From assembly GCF_001884185.1 (NCBI RefSeq), contig NZ_MAOE01000033.1, forward strand, positions 42,054 to 106,053: a DNA stretch of 64,000 nucleotides, in the 5' to 3' direction. Positions 8,393 to 15,980 of this stretch are shown piece after piece (positions within the stretch are counted from its first letter, which is position 1; each line of letters begins with the position of its first letter). Made by a program: the position numbers and the translations under genes. The notes below the pieces were generated by a model that saw nothing but the letters and a program-made list of their open reading frames with translations, did no database searches and was not told where the DNA came from. The stretch is from Bacillus albus. GTDB taxonomy: Bacteria; Bacillota; Bacilli; Bacillales; Bacillaceae_G.

Positions 8393-9223
8393 ATGGAAAG
8401 TACTATCGGTATCGATGCTGGAGGAACATTAACGAAAATTGCTTATTTGAACGAACAAAAGCAATTAGCTTTTGAAAAATTTTATTCAAATGAACAAGAT
8501 AAAATAATAGATTGGCTTAAGAAAAATACTCGTATAAAACAAATATGTATTACAGGTGGTAAAGCAAAACAATTACAGCAACTACTTTCAGACTCATATG
8601 AAATTGTAGAACTAAACGAATTTGAAGCTACTCTTGTAGGTGTACGATACATATTAAAAGAAGAAAAATATGATTTAAACAACTTTATTTTAACAAATAT
8701 CGGTACAGGTACTTCCATTCATTACGTTTATAATGACAAATATGTTCGTGCTGGTGGAACTGGTGTTGGCGGAGGTACTATTATGGGGCTTTCAAAGTTA
8801 TTAACAAATATAGATCATTTTGAAGATCTGATTCCTTTAACAAAAATAGGCTCTAGAAAAGAACTAGATATTACGGTTGGAGATATTTATAGTGGCATTC
8901 TCTCACCTATTGATAATAGCTTAACTGCTAGCAATTTTGGTAAAGCCGCTATTTCAGAATCAAAATATAATAGCTCAGATATACTTGCTACTGTACAAGG
9001 ACTTGTCGGTGAAGTCGTTACTGCATTAAGCCTTCAATTCGCCGAAACAAAAAACATTGACCATATTATTTATATTGGTTCGACTCTTTGTAATAACGTA
9101 CACCTTCAAAATATTATTCGTAGCTACACAAAATATCAAAATAAAACACCCATTTTTTTACAAGATGGTGGTAATAGCGGTGCGATCGGTGCTTTACTTT
9201 ATGTTACGAATAAAAAAAGCTGA
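8393..9223 (+). CDS. coaW: Type II pantothenate kinase CoaW
   Basis: 276 residues of the ASKHA fold, starting [18 protein letters not shown] with the phosphate-1 loop DAGGTLTK. Further motifs are ITGGKAKQL, the GTGTSIHYV loop and [19 protein letters not shown], which together match staphylococcal/B. cereus type II pantothenate kinase. It phosphorylates pantothenate in the first step of CoA synthesis and, unlike type I enzymes, is usually insensitive to CoA feedback. The ATG at 8393 follows AGGGGCAGGAAA. The gene shares a bidirectional terminator with the convergent 2H phosphoesterase. Confidence 0.9.
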   Translation: MESTIGIDAGGTLTKIAYLNEQKQLAFEKFYSNEQDKIIDWLKKNTRIKQICITGGKAKQLQQLLSDSYEIVELNEFEATLVGVRYILKEEKYDLNNFILTNIGTGTSIHYVYNDKYVRAGGTGVGGGTIMGLSKLLTNIDHFEDLIPLTKIGSRKELDITVGDIYSGILSPIDNSLTASNFGKAAISESKYNSSDILATVQGLVGEVVTALSLQFAETKNIDHIIYIGSTLCNNVHLQNIIRSYTKYQNKTPIFLQDGGNSGAIGALLYVTNKKS

Positions 9224-9241
9224 CAGTTGTCAGCTTTTTTG
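9212..9241. terminator. Bidirectional terminator between coaW and the 2H phosphoesterase
   Basis: AAAAAAGCTGACA and TGTCAGCTTTTTT form a perfect stem with T tails in both directions. Confidence 0.9.
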
Positions 9242-9739
9242 CAACGGTACTTCAAATTCAATAATTGATTCCCCATCCTCTCCCATTCGCTCTACACTAA
9301 TTCTATCAACTATACATTGTAACTTTTCAGGGAAACTATGAATATCCTTAACTGCTTCAGTAGCTAACTCAGTACGTTCTTTTCTCCCGACTGTTACATG
9401 CGGTATGTACGGAATATCTTCTTTCAAAAATTGTAATAAGGCTCCTGTATATAGCAAGTCATGTAGTTCTTCAATTTGTTTTTGCCCCTTTTCAACTCGT
9501 AAAAATAAATATTCCCCTTCACCCGTAATTTGATTCGCAAATTCAATTTCTATCTCTTGTATCCCTTTTGATAATTTTAAAATATGTAACTTCAGCTCAT
9601 CATTTGAAATCGAGCTTTCAAATGGGAATATAACTGTAATATGCGGCGGAATTAAACCGAATAAAGGATCATGTTTTTTCCTAATGTCCTCTATTTCATT
9701 AATAGACATGTCGTTTAGAAAAAGTAAAATTGTACGCAT
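9230..9739 (-). CDS. 2'-5' RNA ligase family / 2H phosphoesterase (YjcG-like)
   Basis: 169 residues with the two H-x-T-x motifs of the 2H superfamily: PPHITVIFPFE near residue 33 and PHVTVGRKE near residue 116. These His-Thr pairs form the active site for cyclic phosphodiester or 2'-5' RNA chemistry. The length fits the YjcG-like Bacillus group. The cellular substrate is not known. It converges on coaW across a shared terminator. Confidence 0.85.
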   Translation of the reverse strand: MRTILLFLNDMSINEIEDIRKKHDPLFGLIPPHITVIFPFESSISNDELKLHILKLSKGIQEIEIEFANQITGEGEYLFLRVEKGQKQIEELHDLLYTGALLQFLKEDIPYIPHVTVGRKERTELATEAVKDIHSFPEKLQCIVDRISVERMGEDGESIIEFEVPLQKS

Positions 9740-9826
9740 TTTTATATCCCCTACTTTCTCTTTTTATATTCATCATATTGTATGGTAGCTTGCACTTCAA
9801 CAAATGATTTCAATTACATATAAAAA

Positions 9827-9856
9827 GAAAAAACTTCTCAAAAGAAAAGTTTTTTC
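9827..9856 (-). terminator. Terminator overlapping the end of the truncated DinB-like ORF
   Basis: GAAAAAACTT and AAGTTTTTTC arms with a 10-base loop; the stop of the short ORF lies in the loop. Confidence 0.75.
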
Positions 9857-9951
9857 TTATCTTCTTCACTAACGAGACTAATTGCCTGTACTAACTTAGG
9901 TAAATAATGATCTTGCATTCGATGATAAATAATTTTGTATACAAACTCCAC
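9838..9951 (-). pseudogene. Remnant of a DinB-like gene, 37 codons
   Basis: A GTG behind a strong GGAGGAG opens a frame beginning MEFVYKIIYHRMQDHYLPKL and continuing through QAISLVSEED before it runs into an AT-rich terminator and stops. The opening helix resembles the first helix of DinB/YfiT-type four-helix metal proteins, which are normally about 150-170 residues. I infer that everything after the first helix was deleted. It could instead be a genuine small protein. Confidence 0.4.
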
Positions 9952-9974
9952 CTATTCTCCTCCCATCATTTCAA

Positions 9975-10558
9975 CTACTGTACTGGATACTTAACAAATA
10001 AAGATTTCCGAAACTCTTTATCATGTATTAGCAGTGTAATTTTTTTGTTATTATCATTAAGGAACTTTACTACTTTCTTTTTATCCCATATATCATTTTC
10101 TTTTGGAAAATCATCAAATTTTTCATACAGTATTGATAGTATTTCTTTTCTTTTTATCATGAATTTTTTATTTTCTACTTGAAACTCGTAACCTTTGCAT
10201 TTGGTACTAAAACTGCTAGATAAGTAATGTTAAAGAAAAAATTCTTCTCCATCGTATCCTTATTATCAAACCAATACGTCTCAACCATTTCTTCTGTAAG
10301 GGTTCCATTTCCTTTTGCACCATAGATCACCTTTATGCTTTCATTCTCTAAATTTATACTTTGAAATGTTTCACCACCGGATAAATGATTAATAATTGCA
10401 ACCACATCTGAGTTATTACCAACATATGTTCCAGCATATTTCTTAAAGTCACCAGGTTTCACATCAGATATTTCTTTTATTCTTTCTCCGCTAGAACAAG
10501 CAGTAATAAATAAAAAAATTGTTAGCATAACAACTACAATACGATGCATATATTTCAT
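9975..10558 (-). pseudogene. DUF4825-type lipoprotein, frameshifted
   Basis: The first part (from 10558) has a lipoprotein signal with lipobox FITAC, then KKYAGTYVGNNSDVVAIINH and the strand NITYLAVLVPNAK, matching the DUF4825 extracellular module. That frame then stops at 10175. The next frame is open across the junction, reading KGYEFQVENKKFMIKRKEIL and onward to a TAG at 9975, with no ribosome site of its own at its ATG. Restoring one A in the run GCAAAGG near 10195-10200 joins both parts into one protein of about 194 residues. I infer a one-base deletion. Confidence 0.75.
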
Positions 10559-10665
10559 TTAGCATCCCCCATTTTTATCGATATTTCGTTAATTACAATA
10601 CACCTTCTCAAAACCCTTTAAAATATACGCATTTTAATCAAAATTAAAAATTTTCACTTTTTCTG

Positions 10666-10694
10666 TTTACAATTATCCATTAATTGTATATACT
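10666..10694 (+). promoter_or_regulatory. Likely sigma-A promoter before the YrzI region
   Basis: TTTACA, 17-base spacer, TATACT. It is the best promoter I can find upstream of the YrzI run and lies before a short ORF and two terminators. Confidence 0.5.
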
Positions 10695-10735
10695 TACTAA
10701 CGTAAGAAAAATATTCTAAAAGGAGGTCGAAGGAA

Positions 10736-10857
10736 ATGATGAAATTACAATTGCATGCTTTAACTTTAGCGTTAACTGCACCTGTGTTTTCTGGACAATT
10801 AAATATGAATTCGACCAACCTAATGGAGAATTGAAAATCGTACATTATTTCGATTAA
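10736..10857 (+). pseudogene. Short secreted or leader-like ORF, probably frameshifted
   Basis: AAGGAGG precedes ATGATG. The frame reads MMKLQLHALTLALTAPVFSG and stops at 10834 after 32 codons. In the adjacent frame the DNA reads FWTIKYEFDQPNGELKIVHY and ends at TAA 10855-10857. Adding one T to the TTTT run near 10790 would join them to a 40-residue product with a hydrophobic N-terminus. The alternative is that the 32-codon frame is a real leader peptide. No family recognised. Confidence 0.4.
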
Positions 10858-10868
10858 TTCATAAATTC

Positions 10869-10903
10869 GCCACAGGAGGTCGTATACTTTCCTGTGGCTT
10901 TTT
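10869..10903 (+). terminator. First of two tandem terminators before the YrzI array
   Basis: GCCACAGGA pairs with TCCTGTGGC and is followed by TTTTT. Confidence 0.8.
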
Positions 10904-10911
10904 CACGCCCT

Positions 10912-10946
10912 GCCATAGGAGAACTATATCTTCCTGTGGCTTTTTT
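10912..10946 (+). terminator. Second tandem terminator before the YrzI array
   Basis: GCCATAGGA pairs with TCCTGTGGC (one G-T pair) and is followed by TTTTTT. The descending arm TTCCTGTGGCTTTTT is identical to that of the first hairpin, so the two look duplicated. Confidence 0.8.
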
Positions 10947-10998
10947 GTGCGATTTTTTAGCCTCTTACATCATTTTTTTAAGAAAGGAGCAACATTCG

Positions 10999-11139
10999 AT
11001 GACTATTAGCGTATTGTTTTTAAGTATTACGATTCAAAGAAATAAAATTTCTAAAGATGAAATGTTTCATAATGAGCAAATAGAAAAAGCTATGAATGAT
11101 GTTAAGGAGCGCCAAGTACTTTATTGTGATCACATGTAA
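10999..11139 (+). CDS. YrzI family small protein, copy 1
   Basis: 46 residues, MTISVLFLSITIQRNKISKD followed by an acidic helix and ending VKERQVLYCDHM. It has the YrzI pattern: a hydrophobic N-terminus FFLTITIQ-like, then a charged helix with KERQ, then an aromatic C-terminus. The Pfam family (Bac_small_yrzI) is described as probable sporulation proteins; molecular role unknown. AAAGGAG precedes the ATG. First of six tandem copies spaced by about 26-30 bases. Confidence 0.75.
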   Translation: MTISVLFLSITIQRNKISKDEMFHNEQIEKAMNDVKERQVLYCDHM

Positions 11140-11166
11140 TTCCTTTTCGAAAGGAGGAATTCATTT

Positions 11167-11310
11167 ATGACTTTTCATATTTTCTTTTTTACGACTGTAC
11201 TTCAGAAGAATACTTTAACTGAAGCTGAAATCAATCGTAAACAACAAATAAAACAACTGACTGATAAAATGACTGACATTAAAAGTTCATATTATACACA
11301 TATGTATTAA
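11167..11310 (+). CDS. YrzI family small protein, copy 2
   Basis: 47 residues, MTFHIFFFTTVLQKNTLTEA then a Gln/Lys-rich helix ending SSYYTHMY. It is the most divergent copy: the KERQ segment is replaced by TDIKSS. AAAGGAGG lies upstream. Confidence 0.75.
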   Translation: MTFHIFFFTTVLQKNTLTEAEINRKQQIKQLTDKMTDIKSSYYTHMY

Positions 11311-11338
11311 AAATATATTTTTAAGGAGCACTTTCCTA

Positions 11339-11482
11339 ATGAAATTTAAAGCATTCTTTTTAACGATTACCATTCAAAAACGTAAACTTTCACAGAAAGA
11401 AATTTCACGTGAGCAACACATTCAATCTATTATGGACGAAGTGAAAGAGCGTCAAGCCTCTTATTACAGCCGTCTGTTTTAA
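11339..11482 (+). CDS. YrzI family small protein, copy 3
   Basis: 47 residues, MKFKAFFLTITIQKRKLSQK with the core MDEVKERQASYYSRLF. The ribosome site is TAAGGAG. It differs from copy 4 in only three residues, and the flanking DNA is also nearly identical, which points to a recent tandem duplication of a unit of about 170 bp. Confidence 0.8.
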   Translation: MKFKAFFLTITIQKRKLSQKEISREQHIQSIMDEVKERQASYYSRLF

Positions 11483-11508
11483 ATAACTTTTAAAGGAGCA
11501 ATTCCCTA

Positions 11509-11652
11509 ATGAAATTTAAAGCATTCTTTTTAACTATCACCATTCAAAAACGTAAGCTTTCTCAAAATGAGATTTTGCGTGAGCAACACATTCAATCTAT
11601 TATGGACGAAGTGAAAGAGCGTCAAGCCTCTTATTACAGCCGTCTGTTTTAA
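11509..11652 (+). CDS. YrzI family small protein, copy 4
   Basis: 47 residues, almost identical to copy 3 (changes near residues 20-23). AAAGGAG upstream. The shared 3' flank AAATAACTTTTAAAGG is repeated after copies 3 and 4. Confidence 0.8.
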   Translation: MKFKAFFLTITIQKRKLSQNEILREQHIQSIMDEVKERQASYYSRLF

Positions 11653-11679
11653 ATAACTTTTAAAGGGGCAAATACATTT

Positions 11680-11820
11680 ATGAAATTTAAAGTATTCTTT
11701 TTAACCATTACGATTCAAAAAACTAAGTTCTCCGACAGCGAGATATTACATGATCATCAAATTAATAAAGCTATGGAAGATGTAAAAGAACGCCAAAGTC
11801 ACTACTGTAGCCATCTATAA
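11680..11820 (+). CDS. YrzI family small protein, copy 5
   Basis: 46 residues, MKFKVFFLTITIQKTKFSDS and C-terminal VKERQSHYCSHL. Like copy 1 it has a Cys near the end, while copies 2, 3, 4 and 6 have Tyr there. AAAGGGG upstream. Confidence 0.8.
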   Translation: MKFKVFFLTITIQKTKFSDSEILHDHQINKAMEDVKERQSHYCSHL

Positions 11821-11845
11821 TTCCTTTCGAAAGGAGGAATATATC

Positions 11846-11986
11846 ATGAAGTTTCACCTTTTCTTTTTAACAATTACAATCCAGAAAAAAAACTATACTG
11901 ATGCTGAATTAAAACAAGAACAACAATATAAACAGGTTATAGACGAAATTCGAGATCGTAGAAGCAAATACTACTCTCACCTATAA
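11846..11986 (+). CDS. YrzI family small protein, copy 6
   Basis: 46 residues, MKFHLFFLTITIQKKNYTDA and C-terminal IRDRRSKYYSHL. The ribosome region CTTTCGAAAGGAGGAAT resembles that of copy 2. Confidence 0.8.
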   Translation: MKFHLFFLTITIQKKNYTDAELKQEQQYKQVIDEIRDRRSKYYSHL

Positions 11987-12021
11987 TTCTTTAAAAATAT
12001 AAAACTTGAAAGGAGTCGATT

Positions 12022-12081
12022 ATGATGTTGATAGCACGCTCTAGGGAAATGATTTGGATAGTTCAGAGGGATTCCACATAG
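12022..12081 (+). CDS. Very short ORF after the YrzI array, 19 aa
   Basis: AAAGGAG precedes ATGATG and a frame MMLIARSREMIWIVQRDST. The ribosome site and spacing match the six YrzI genes, so it may be the decayed 5' end of a seventh copy or an independent small peptide. Protein similarity to YrzI is not evident. Confidence 0.3.
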   Translation: MMLIARSREMIWIVQRDST

Positions 12082-12181
12082 TTTTTGAGGCTATATCATA
12101 CAATTTTCCCGCTACATTTGATATGTAATAAATATATAATAAAATTGTATCACTACACTTTTTAAAAATGATTCACAAACA

Positions 12182-12214
12182 AAAGATACACCACTAAAAA
12201 GCGGTGTATCTTTC
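12182..12214. terminator. Bidirectional terminator between the YrzI array and the AI-2E permease gene
   Basis: AAAGATACACC and GGTGTATCTTT perfect arms with A/T tails. Confidence 0.85.
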
Positions 12215-12224
12215 TCAACATATA

Positions 12225-13310
12225 CTATTTTCGGTTATTTCGTTTCGTCTTAAACAGTCTCACTAAGTTCGATACAACTGTTTTCGTTACTGCGTAAACT
12301 GGCACTGCCAAAATCATTCCGATAATTCCCGCAAAGTTACCTACCCCTAAAATTAAAATAATAATTGTTAACGGGTGGATATTTAATTTTGAACTCATAA
12401 TACGCGGTGAAATGATGTTACTTTCAAACTGTTGTACAATTGTTACGATAATAATTACAGACAACGCTTGCATCGGAGATACGAACAGACCTACGATAAC
12501 AGCTGGTGCTGCACCGATAAATGGACCTAAGTTAGGAATGATATTTGTAAATGCTGCTATAATTCCTAAAACGAAAGCGTATGGTAAATCGATAATTAAA
12601 TAACCGACAAAAGTAAAAGCACCTACAAATATACAAACGAGCGCTTGCCCTTGAATATATGCAGATAATGTATCATTCGTTTCCTTAATGATACGAAGTC
12701 CTTCTTCACGGTAAGACTCAGGTAATAAACTAACTGCTTTCCCTGGGAATGCATGTCCATCTTTAAACATATAAAATAAAATGAACGGTACTGTGAAGAT
12801 CACTAATGCAACGTTCGTGATAATACCAAATAAAGCCGTTGCACTCGACGTAATTGTGTTTGGTATATCCTTTAAGTACTCAATTACATTTTTTTCAATT
12901 GTTTCAATGGAAACATAGTTTTGTGTAGATAACCATTCAAACAATCTATGATGGGATAAATCTTGTATGTATAGTTTTCCCTCTTTAATATAACCTGGCA
13001 TATTTTTTACTAAATCCATTAACTGTTGTGAGATTGTTGGAACAACTACCCCAACACCAACTGCAATTAATGTTATGATAAAAAGATATAACAGTAAAAT
13101 CGCTAAATTTCTAGGTACTTTTTTATTCTCCAAAAAGACTAACAATGGGTTAAATATGAAGTATAAAAATAACGCGATTAAGATTGGGAAAAACAAAGTT
13201 GATATGAAGATACCAATCGGTTGAAATAAAAACGATATTTTTGTGCAAATAAATATGATCGCTACAACCATTAGCACTTCTAATGTCCAAAAGTGCACTT
13301 TCGATTTCAA
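12225..13310 (-). CDS. AI-2E family transporter (UPF0118)
   Basis: 361 residues with about seven or eight transmembrane helices and the large soluble segment typical of the AI-2E exporter superfamily. Characteristic late motifs are FTNIIPNLGPFIGAAPAVIV and ISPRIMSSKLNIHPLTIII, followed by NFAGIIGMILAVPVYA. Members include TqsA and Na+/H+ antiporter-like proteins, so the substrate is open. The start ATG follows AAAGGAGGAAG. It is divergent from the HNH-like gene and monocistronic. Confidence 0.85.
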   Translation of the reverse strand: MKSKVHFWTLEVLMVVAIIFICTKISFLFQPIGIFISTLFFPILIALFLYFIFNPLLVFLENKKVPRNLAILLLYLFIITLIAVGVGVVVPTISQQLMDLVKNMPGYIKEGKLYIQDLSHHRLFEWLSTQNYVSIETIEKNVIEYLKDIPNTITSSATALFGIITNVALVIFTVPFILFYMFKDGHAFPGKAVSLLPESYREEGLRIIKETNDTLSAYIQGQALVCIFVGAFTFVGYLIIDLPYAFVLGIIAAFTNIIPNLGPFIGAAPAVIVGLFVSPMQALSVIIIVTIVQQFESNIISPRIMSSKLNIHPLTIIILILGVGNFAGIIGMILAVPVYAVTKTVVSNLVRLFKTKRNNRK

Positions 13311-13458
13311 AAAACTTCCTCCTTTAAACTAGCACTTCTCTTTATTGTACCAAAATACTCTACAATTTCACATAATATTTTCCTTTACAATATTCCAAAA
13401 TGCCAATAAATACACTACAATGAGATTACATACAAATTTGCAGGTAAAGGTGATAAAA

Positions 13459-14280
13459 ATGACACAATGCATCATTTGCAGAAAAGATACGAAAGAACTT
13501 AGTGAACAATATGTCATCCCAGAAATATTATGTGGATATTATTTCACAAACTCAATTTGTGATACTTGTCATGAACAAATGACAACAAATATTGATCGTC
13601 CCTTAATTCGGCATAAATTAAGCCAATATAAGATTGAGCAAATGAAAAAACAAATTGACTCCCCCCTCTATACGAATGAGCATGGAGAAGAACTTGCGGC
13701 TGCTGAGACAGATGTTGTTGAAGTAAGTGATGAAATACTTTATTCCAACGCATTAATTATGAAACTATGTAAAAAGCACGATATTTCACTACATAACGAA
13801 ATTTGGAAAGAAGAACGTGTAACGAAGGTAGCTAGCTCTATTCAACGTGAATTACTTTTAGATAACCGTAAATACAAAATGAGTGTATTGAAAATGGCGT
13901 ATACTTTCGCTGTACAAACTGTTGATGGCTATTTTGAAGATCCAGATGCGATTGATATCTCTAACATTCTATCAAACGCCGATTTCATGGAATTAAAAGA
14001 AAAGAGCATCGTGCGTGATTTAAGCAAAAGTTCTTTATGGAATACATTAAATACAAATAGTGAAAACCATTACTTTATTTTATTAAGTGATAAAGATGGC
14101 CTGTTCTGTTTCATTCGTCTATTTGATATCTTTGATGTTGTCGTTCATTTATCAGAAAAGAGATATGAACTTTCATCACCAATTGTCGGTGTAAATAATG
14201 TAAGTAAGCAGGAATTTTATGTCCAAACTTTAAAACAGTATATGGATGGGCTATTTAAAGAAAAAACCCCTTCTATTTAA
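13459..14280 (+). CDS. HNH-like zinc-finger protein, probably not a nuclease
   Basis: 273 residues. The N-terminus has two Cys pairs (C4/C7 and C34/C37) around SEQYVIPEILCG, the layout of HNH_5-type nuclease domains, where the middle normally reads E-H-V-I-P. Here E-H is replaced by Q17-Y18, so the catalytic His is missing while the zinc ligands remain. The remaining 230 residues are mixed alpha/beta and unrecognised. The ATG at 13459 follows AAAGGTGAT; the longer upstream frame has no ribosome site. Function unknown; a structural zinc-binding or nucleic-acid-binding role is an inference. Confidence 0.65.
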   Translation: MTQCIICRKDTKELSEQYVIPEILCGYYFTNSICDTCHEQMTTNIDRPLIRHKLSQYKIEQMKKQIDSPLYTNEHGEELAAAETDVVEVSDEILYSNALIMKLCKKHDISLHNEIWKEERVTKVASSIQRELLLDNRKYKMSVLKMAYTFAVQTVDGYFEDPDAIDISNILSNADFMELKEKSIVRDLSKSSLWNTLNTNSENHYFILLSDKDGLFCFIRLFDIFDVVVHLSEKRYELSSPIVGVNNVSKQEFYVQTLKQYMDGLFKEKTPSI

Positions 14281-14305
14281 TCGAAATCAGAACATACGGT
14301 CTCCT

Positions 14306-14334
14306 TTCTTGATGAAAAGACACTGTGTTATAAT
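14306..14334 (+). promoter_or_regulatory. Promoter of the antitoxin antisense RNA
   Basis: TTCTTG, 17 bases, and an extended -10 element TGTTATAAT. It points towards the 3' end of the convergent toxin gene. Confidence 0.6.
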
Positions 14335-14388
14335 AAGTATGAAAAGAACAATACAATCACATAAACTAATTATTAATTGTATATAAAT

Positions 14389-14421
14389 AAAAAAAGACTA
14401 GTGTGCGGCTACACACTAGTC
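14389..14421 (-). terminator. Terminator of the toxin mRNA
   Basis: A 10-bp perfect stem GACTAGTGTG / CACACTAGTC with a 6-base loop, followed on the minus strand by seven T. Confidence 0.8.
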
Positions 14422-14476
14422 CGCGTAACTTAGCAGATTGGATTGTTCATTTATCCTATTTGTTTCTTACAAACAA

Positions 14477-14518
14477 AACAACCCACATTCTATTGGCATA
14501 GGTGGGTTGTTATTTTTT
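14477..14518 (+). terminator. Terminator of the antisense RNA
   Basis: AACAACCCAC pairs perfectly with GTGGGTTGTT and is followed by ATTTTTT on the plus strand. The toxin stop codon lies in the descending arm. Confidence 0.8.
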
Positions 14519-14602
14519 GAGCTTGTCTATTAAAACGACGACGAACGTTAACAATGCAACGAGAAACAGTCCACCCTGCAGTAGCAACGCTATTTCACTC
14601 AC
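14510..14602 (-). CDS. Type I toxin, putative holin-like toxin, 30 aa
   Basis: The peptide is MSEIALLLQGGLFLVALLTF followed by VVVLIDKLKK: one transmembrane helix with a basic C-terminal tail and the LIDKLKK ending of the Hol_Tox / TxpA-like peptides. Such peptides insert in the membrane when made in excess. The start is GTG behind an exceptionally strong AGGAGGGGGGTGAT. That ribosome site is inside an inverted repeat, and a convergent antisense RNA covers the 3' end. Too short for routine gene calling. Confidence 0.8.
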   Translation of the reverse strand: MSEIALLLQGGLFLVALLTFVVVLIDKLKK

Positions 14603-14604
14603 GT

Positions 14605-14639
14605 ATTATCACCCCCCTCCTACTTGGAGAAGTGATAAT
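14605..14639 (-). promoter_or_regulatory. Hairpin sequestering the toxin ribosome binding site
   Basis: In the toxin mRNA, ATTATCAC pairs with GTGATAAT and CTCC pairs with the GGAG of the ribosome site, closing the Shine-Dalgarno in a stem just before the GTG. Sequestered ribosome sites are known for type I toxin mRNAs. Confidence 0.7.
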
Positions 14640-14704
14640 TGAACAACCAACCGTACCTTAAGTTACTATTTAATTTTACCATATTTTCTAATAGTTTACG
14701 ATGA

Positions 14705-14733
14705 AAACCCGCAAGTGAAATACTTGCGGGTTT
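14705..14733 (-). terminator. Terminator of the ssu operon
   Basis: AAACCCGCAAGT and ACTTGCGGGTTT perfect arms with a 5-base loop and TTTT on the minus strand. Confidence 0.85.
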
Positions 14734-14798
14734 CTTTATCACGTATTAACAGACAATAAACAAAATGAAGCAAAACATAGGTGAAACTTTAATCCTCA

Positions 14799-15911
14799 CT
14801 ATTTTTTTAATGCATAAGCATCTGCTATCATTTCACCAACAATTTTAGTTCCTTGTTTCTTTTCCTCTTTCAATAAAGGAAATAACAGTTCTGCCACCTC
14901 ATACGCTTCTTCTAAATGAGGATATCCTGATAAAACAAACGTATCTATTCCTAATCCTTCATATTCTTTTATTCTTTCTGCTACTGTGTGCGGATCACCT
15001 ACAAGGGCAGTACCTGCACCACCTCTTACAAGCCCAATGCCCGCCCATAAATTAGGACTTATTTCTAACGACTCTCTCGAACCTTTACTTAAATGTGTCA
15101 TCCGTTTTTGACCGACTGAATCATATCTTGCAAATGTTTTTTGAGCAAGCTCAATTGTTTCATTATCTACATATTGAATTAACCTTTCAGCCTCTTCCCA
15201 TGCTTCTTCTTCTGTCTCTCTTACAATTACGTGTAGTCTAATTCCAAATCGTACGTTACGCCCCTTCTCTTCCGCAAGTTTTTTCACTTCATCTATTTTC
15301 TCTTTCACTTGCTCTGGTGGTTCGCCCCACGTTAAATATACATCACTATGTTCAGCTGCTACTTCTTTACCTGCAGCAGACGATCCGCCAAAATAAATTG
15401 GTGGATACGGTGTTTGAACTGGCGGGAATACGACTTTACTATCTGTAACTTTAATATGTTTTCCTTCTAAAGAAATACTTTCTCCTTGCAGCGTAGCTTT
15501 CCAAACTTTTAAAAATTCATCCGCTGCTTCATATCTTTCATCATGTTCAAGATACAATCCATCTCCTTGCAACTCAACAGGATCTCCTCCAGCTACTACA
15601 TTAATAAGTAACCTCCCATCTGAAATTCTATCAAATGTCGATGCCATCCTCGCTGCAACTGTCGGTGACATTAGTCCTGGTCTAACTGCTACTAAAAATT
15701 TTAATTTCTCTGTTTCAGCAGCAAGTGCCGACGCTAATACCCATGGGTCTTCACACCCTTGCCCCGTTGGAAGTAACACACCTGTATATCCTAAATAATC
15801 AGCTGCCTGTGCAACTTGTTTATAATAACCATATTCAGCTGCTCTTCCTCTTTTTGTCGTTCCTAAATATCGACCATCTCCATAAGCTGGAATAAACCAT
15901 AACAATTCCAT
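14799..15911 (-). CDS. ssuD: FMNH2-dependent alkanesulfonate monooxygenase SsuD
   Basis: 370 residues of the bacterial luciferase-like TIM-barrel family. It desulfonates alkanesulfonates to aldehyde and sulfite with reduced flavin, supplying sulfur. [49 protein letters not shown] and the late [18 protein letters not shown] segment match Bacillus SsuD along its whole length. I chose the ATG at 15911 because AAGGGG lies 11 bases upstream; the upstream GTG is inside the ribosome site. Last gene of ssuBACD. No flavin reductase gene is adjacent. Confidence 0.95.
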   Translation of the reverse strand: MELLWFIPAYGDGRYLGTTKRGRAAEYGYYKQVAQAADYLGYTGVLLPTGQGCEDPWVLASALAAETEKLKFLVAVRPGLMSPTVAARMASTFDRISDGRLLINVVAGGDPVELQGDGLYLEHDERYEAADEFLKVWKATLQGESISLEGKHIKVTDSKVVFPPVQTPYPPIYFGGSSAAGKEVAAEHSDVYLTWGEPPEQVKEKIDEVKKLAEEKGRNVRFGIRLHVIVRETEEEAWEEAERLIQYVDNETIELAQKTFARYDSVGQKRMTHLSKGSRESLEISPNLWAGIGLVRGGAGTALVGDPHTVAERIKEYEGLGIDTFVLSGYPHLEEAYEVAELLFPLLKEEKKQGTKIVGEMIADAYALKK

Positions 15912-15980
15912 ATCTTTACACACCCCTTATTTATTTTAAAATAAAATACCCTATATAAATTACCCCTAATAATTTATATG

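Larger units (their letters stand above)
14341..14518 (+). ncRNA. Putative antisense RNA of a type I toxin-antitoxin pair
   Basis: A transcript of about 180 nt is predicted from the extended -10 promoter at 14306-14334 to the terminator at 14477-14518. It would overlap the 3' end of the convergent holin-like toxin gene and its 3' UTR for at least 120 nt. This is the geometry of TxpA/RatA-type and BsrG/SR4-type systems, where the antisense RNA promotes decay or blocks translation of toxin mRNA. The region 14281-14509 has no other gene. Confidence 0.55.

Noticed and set aside
10654-10845. 63-codon minus-strand ORF
   Set aside because: No ribosome site; it overlaps the promoter and the plus-strand ORF with an AAGGAGG site.
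14776-14800. GTGAAACTTTAATC resembling the bcr1 end, next to ssuD
   Set aside because: Only about 14 bases match, without the inner stems or a second TTTAT; too little to call a repeat.
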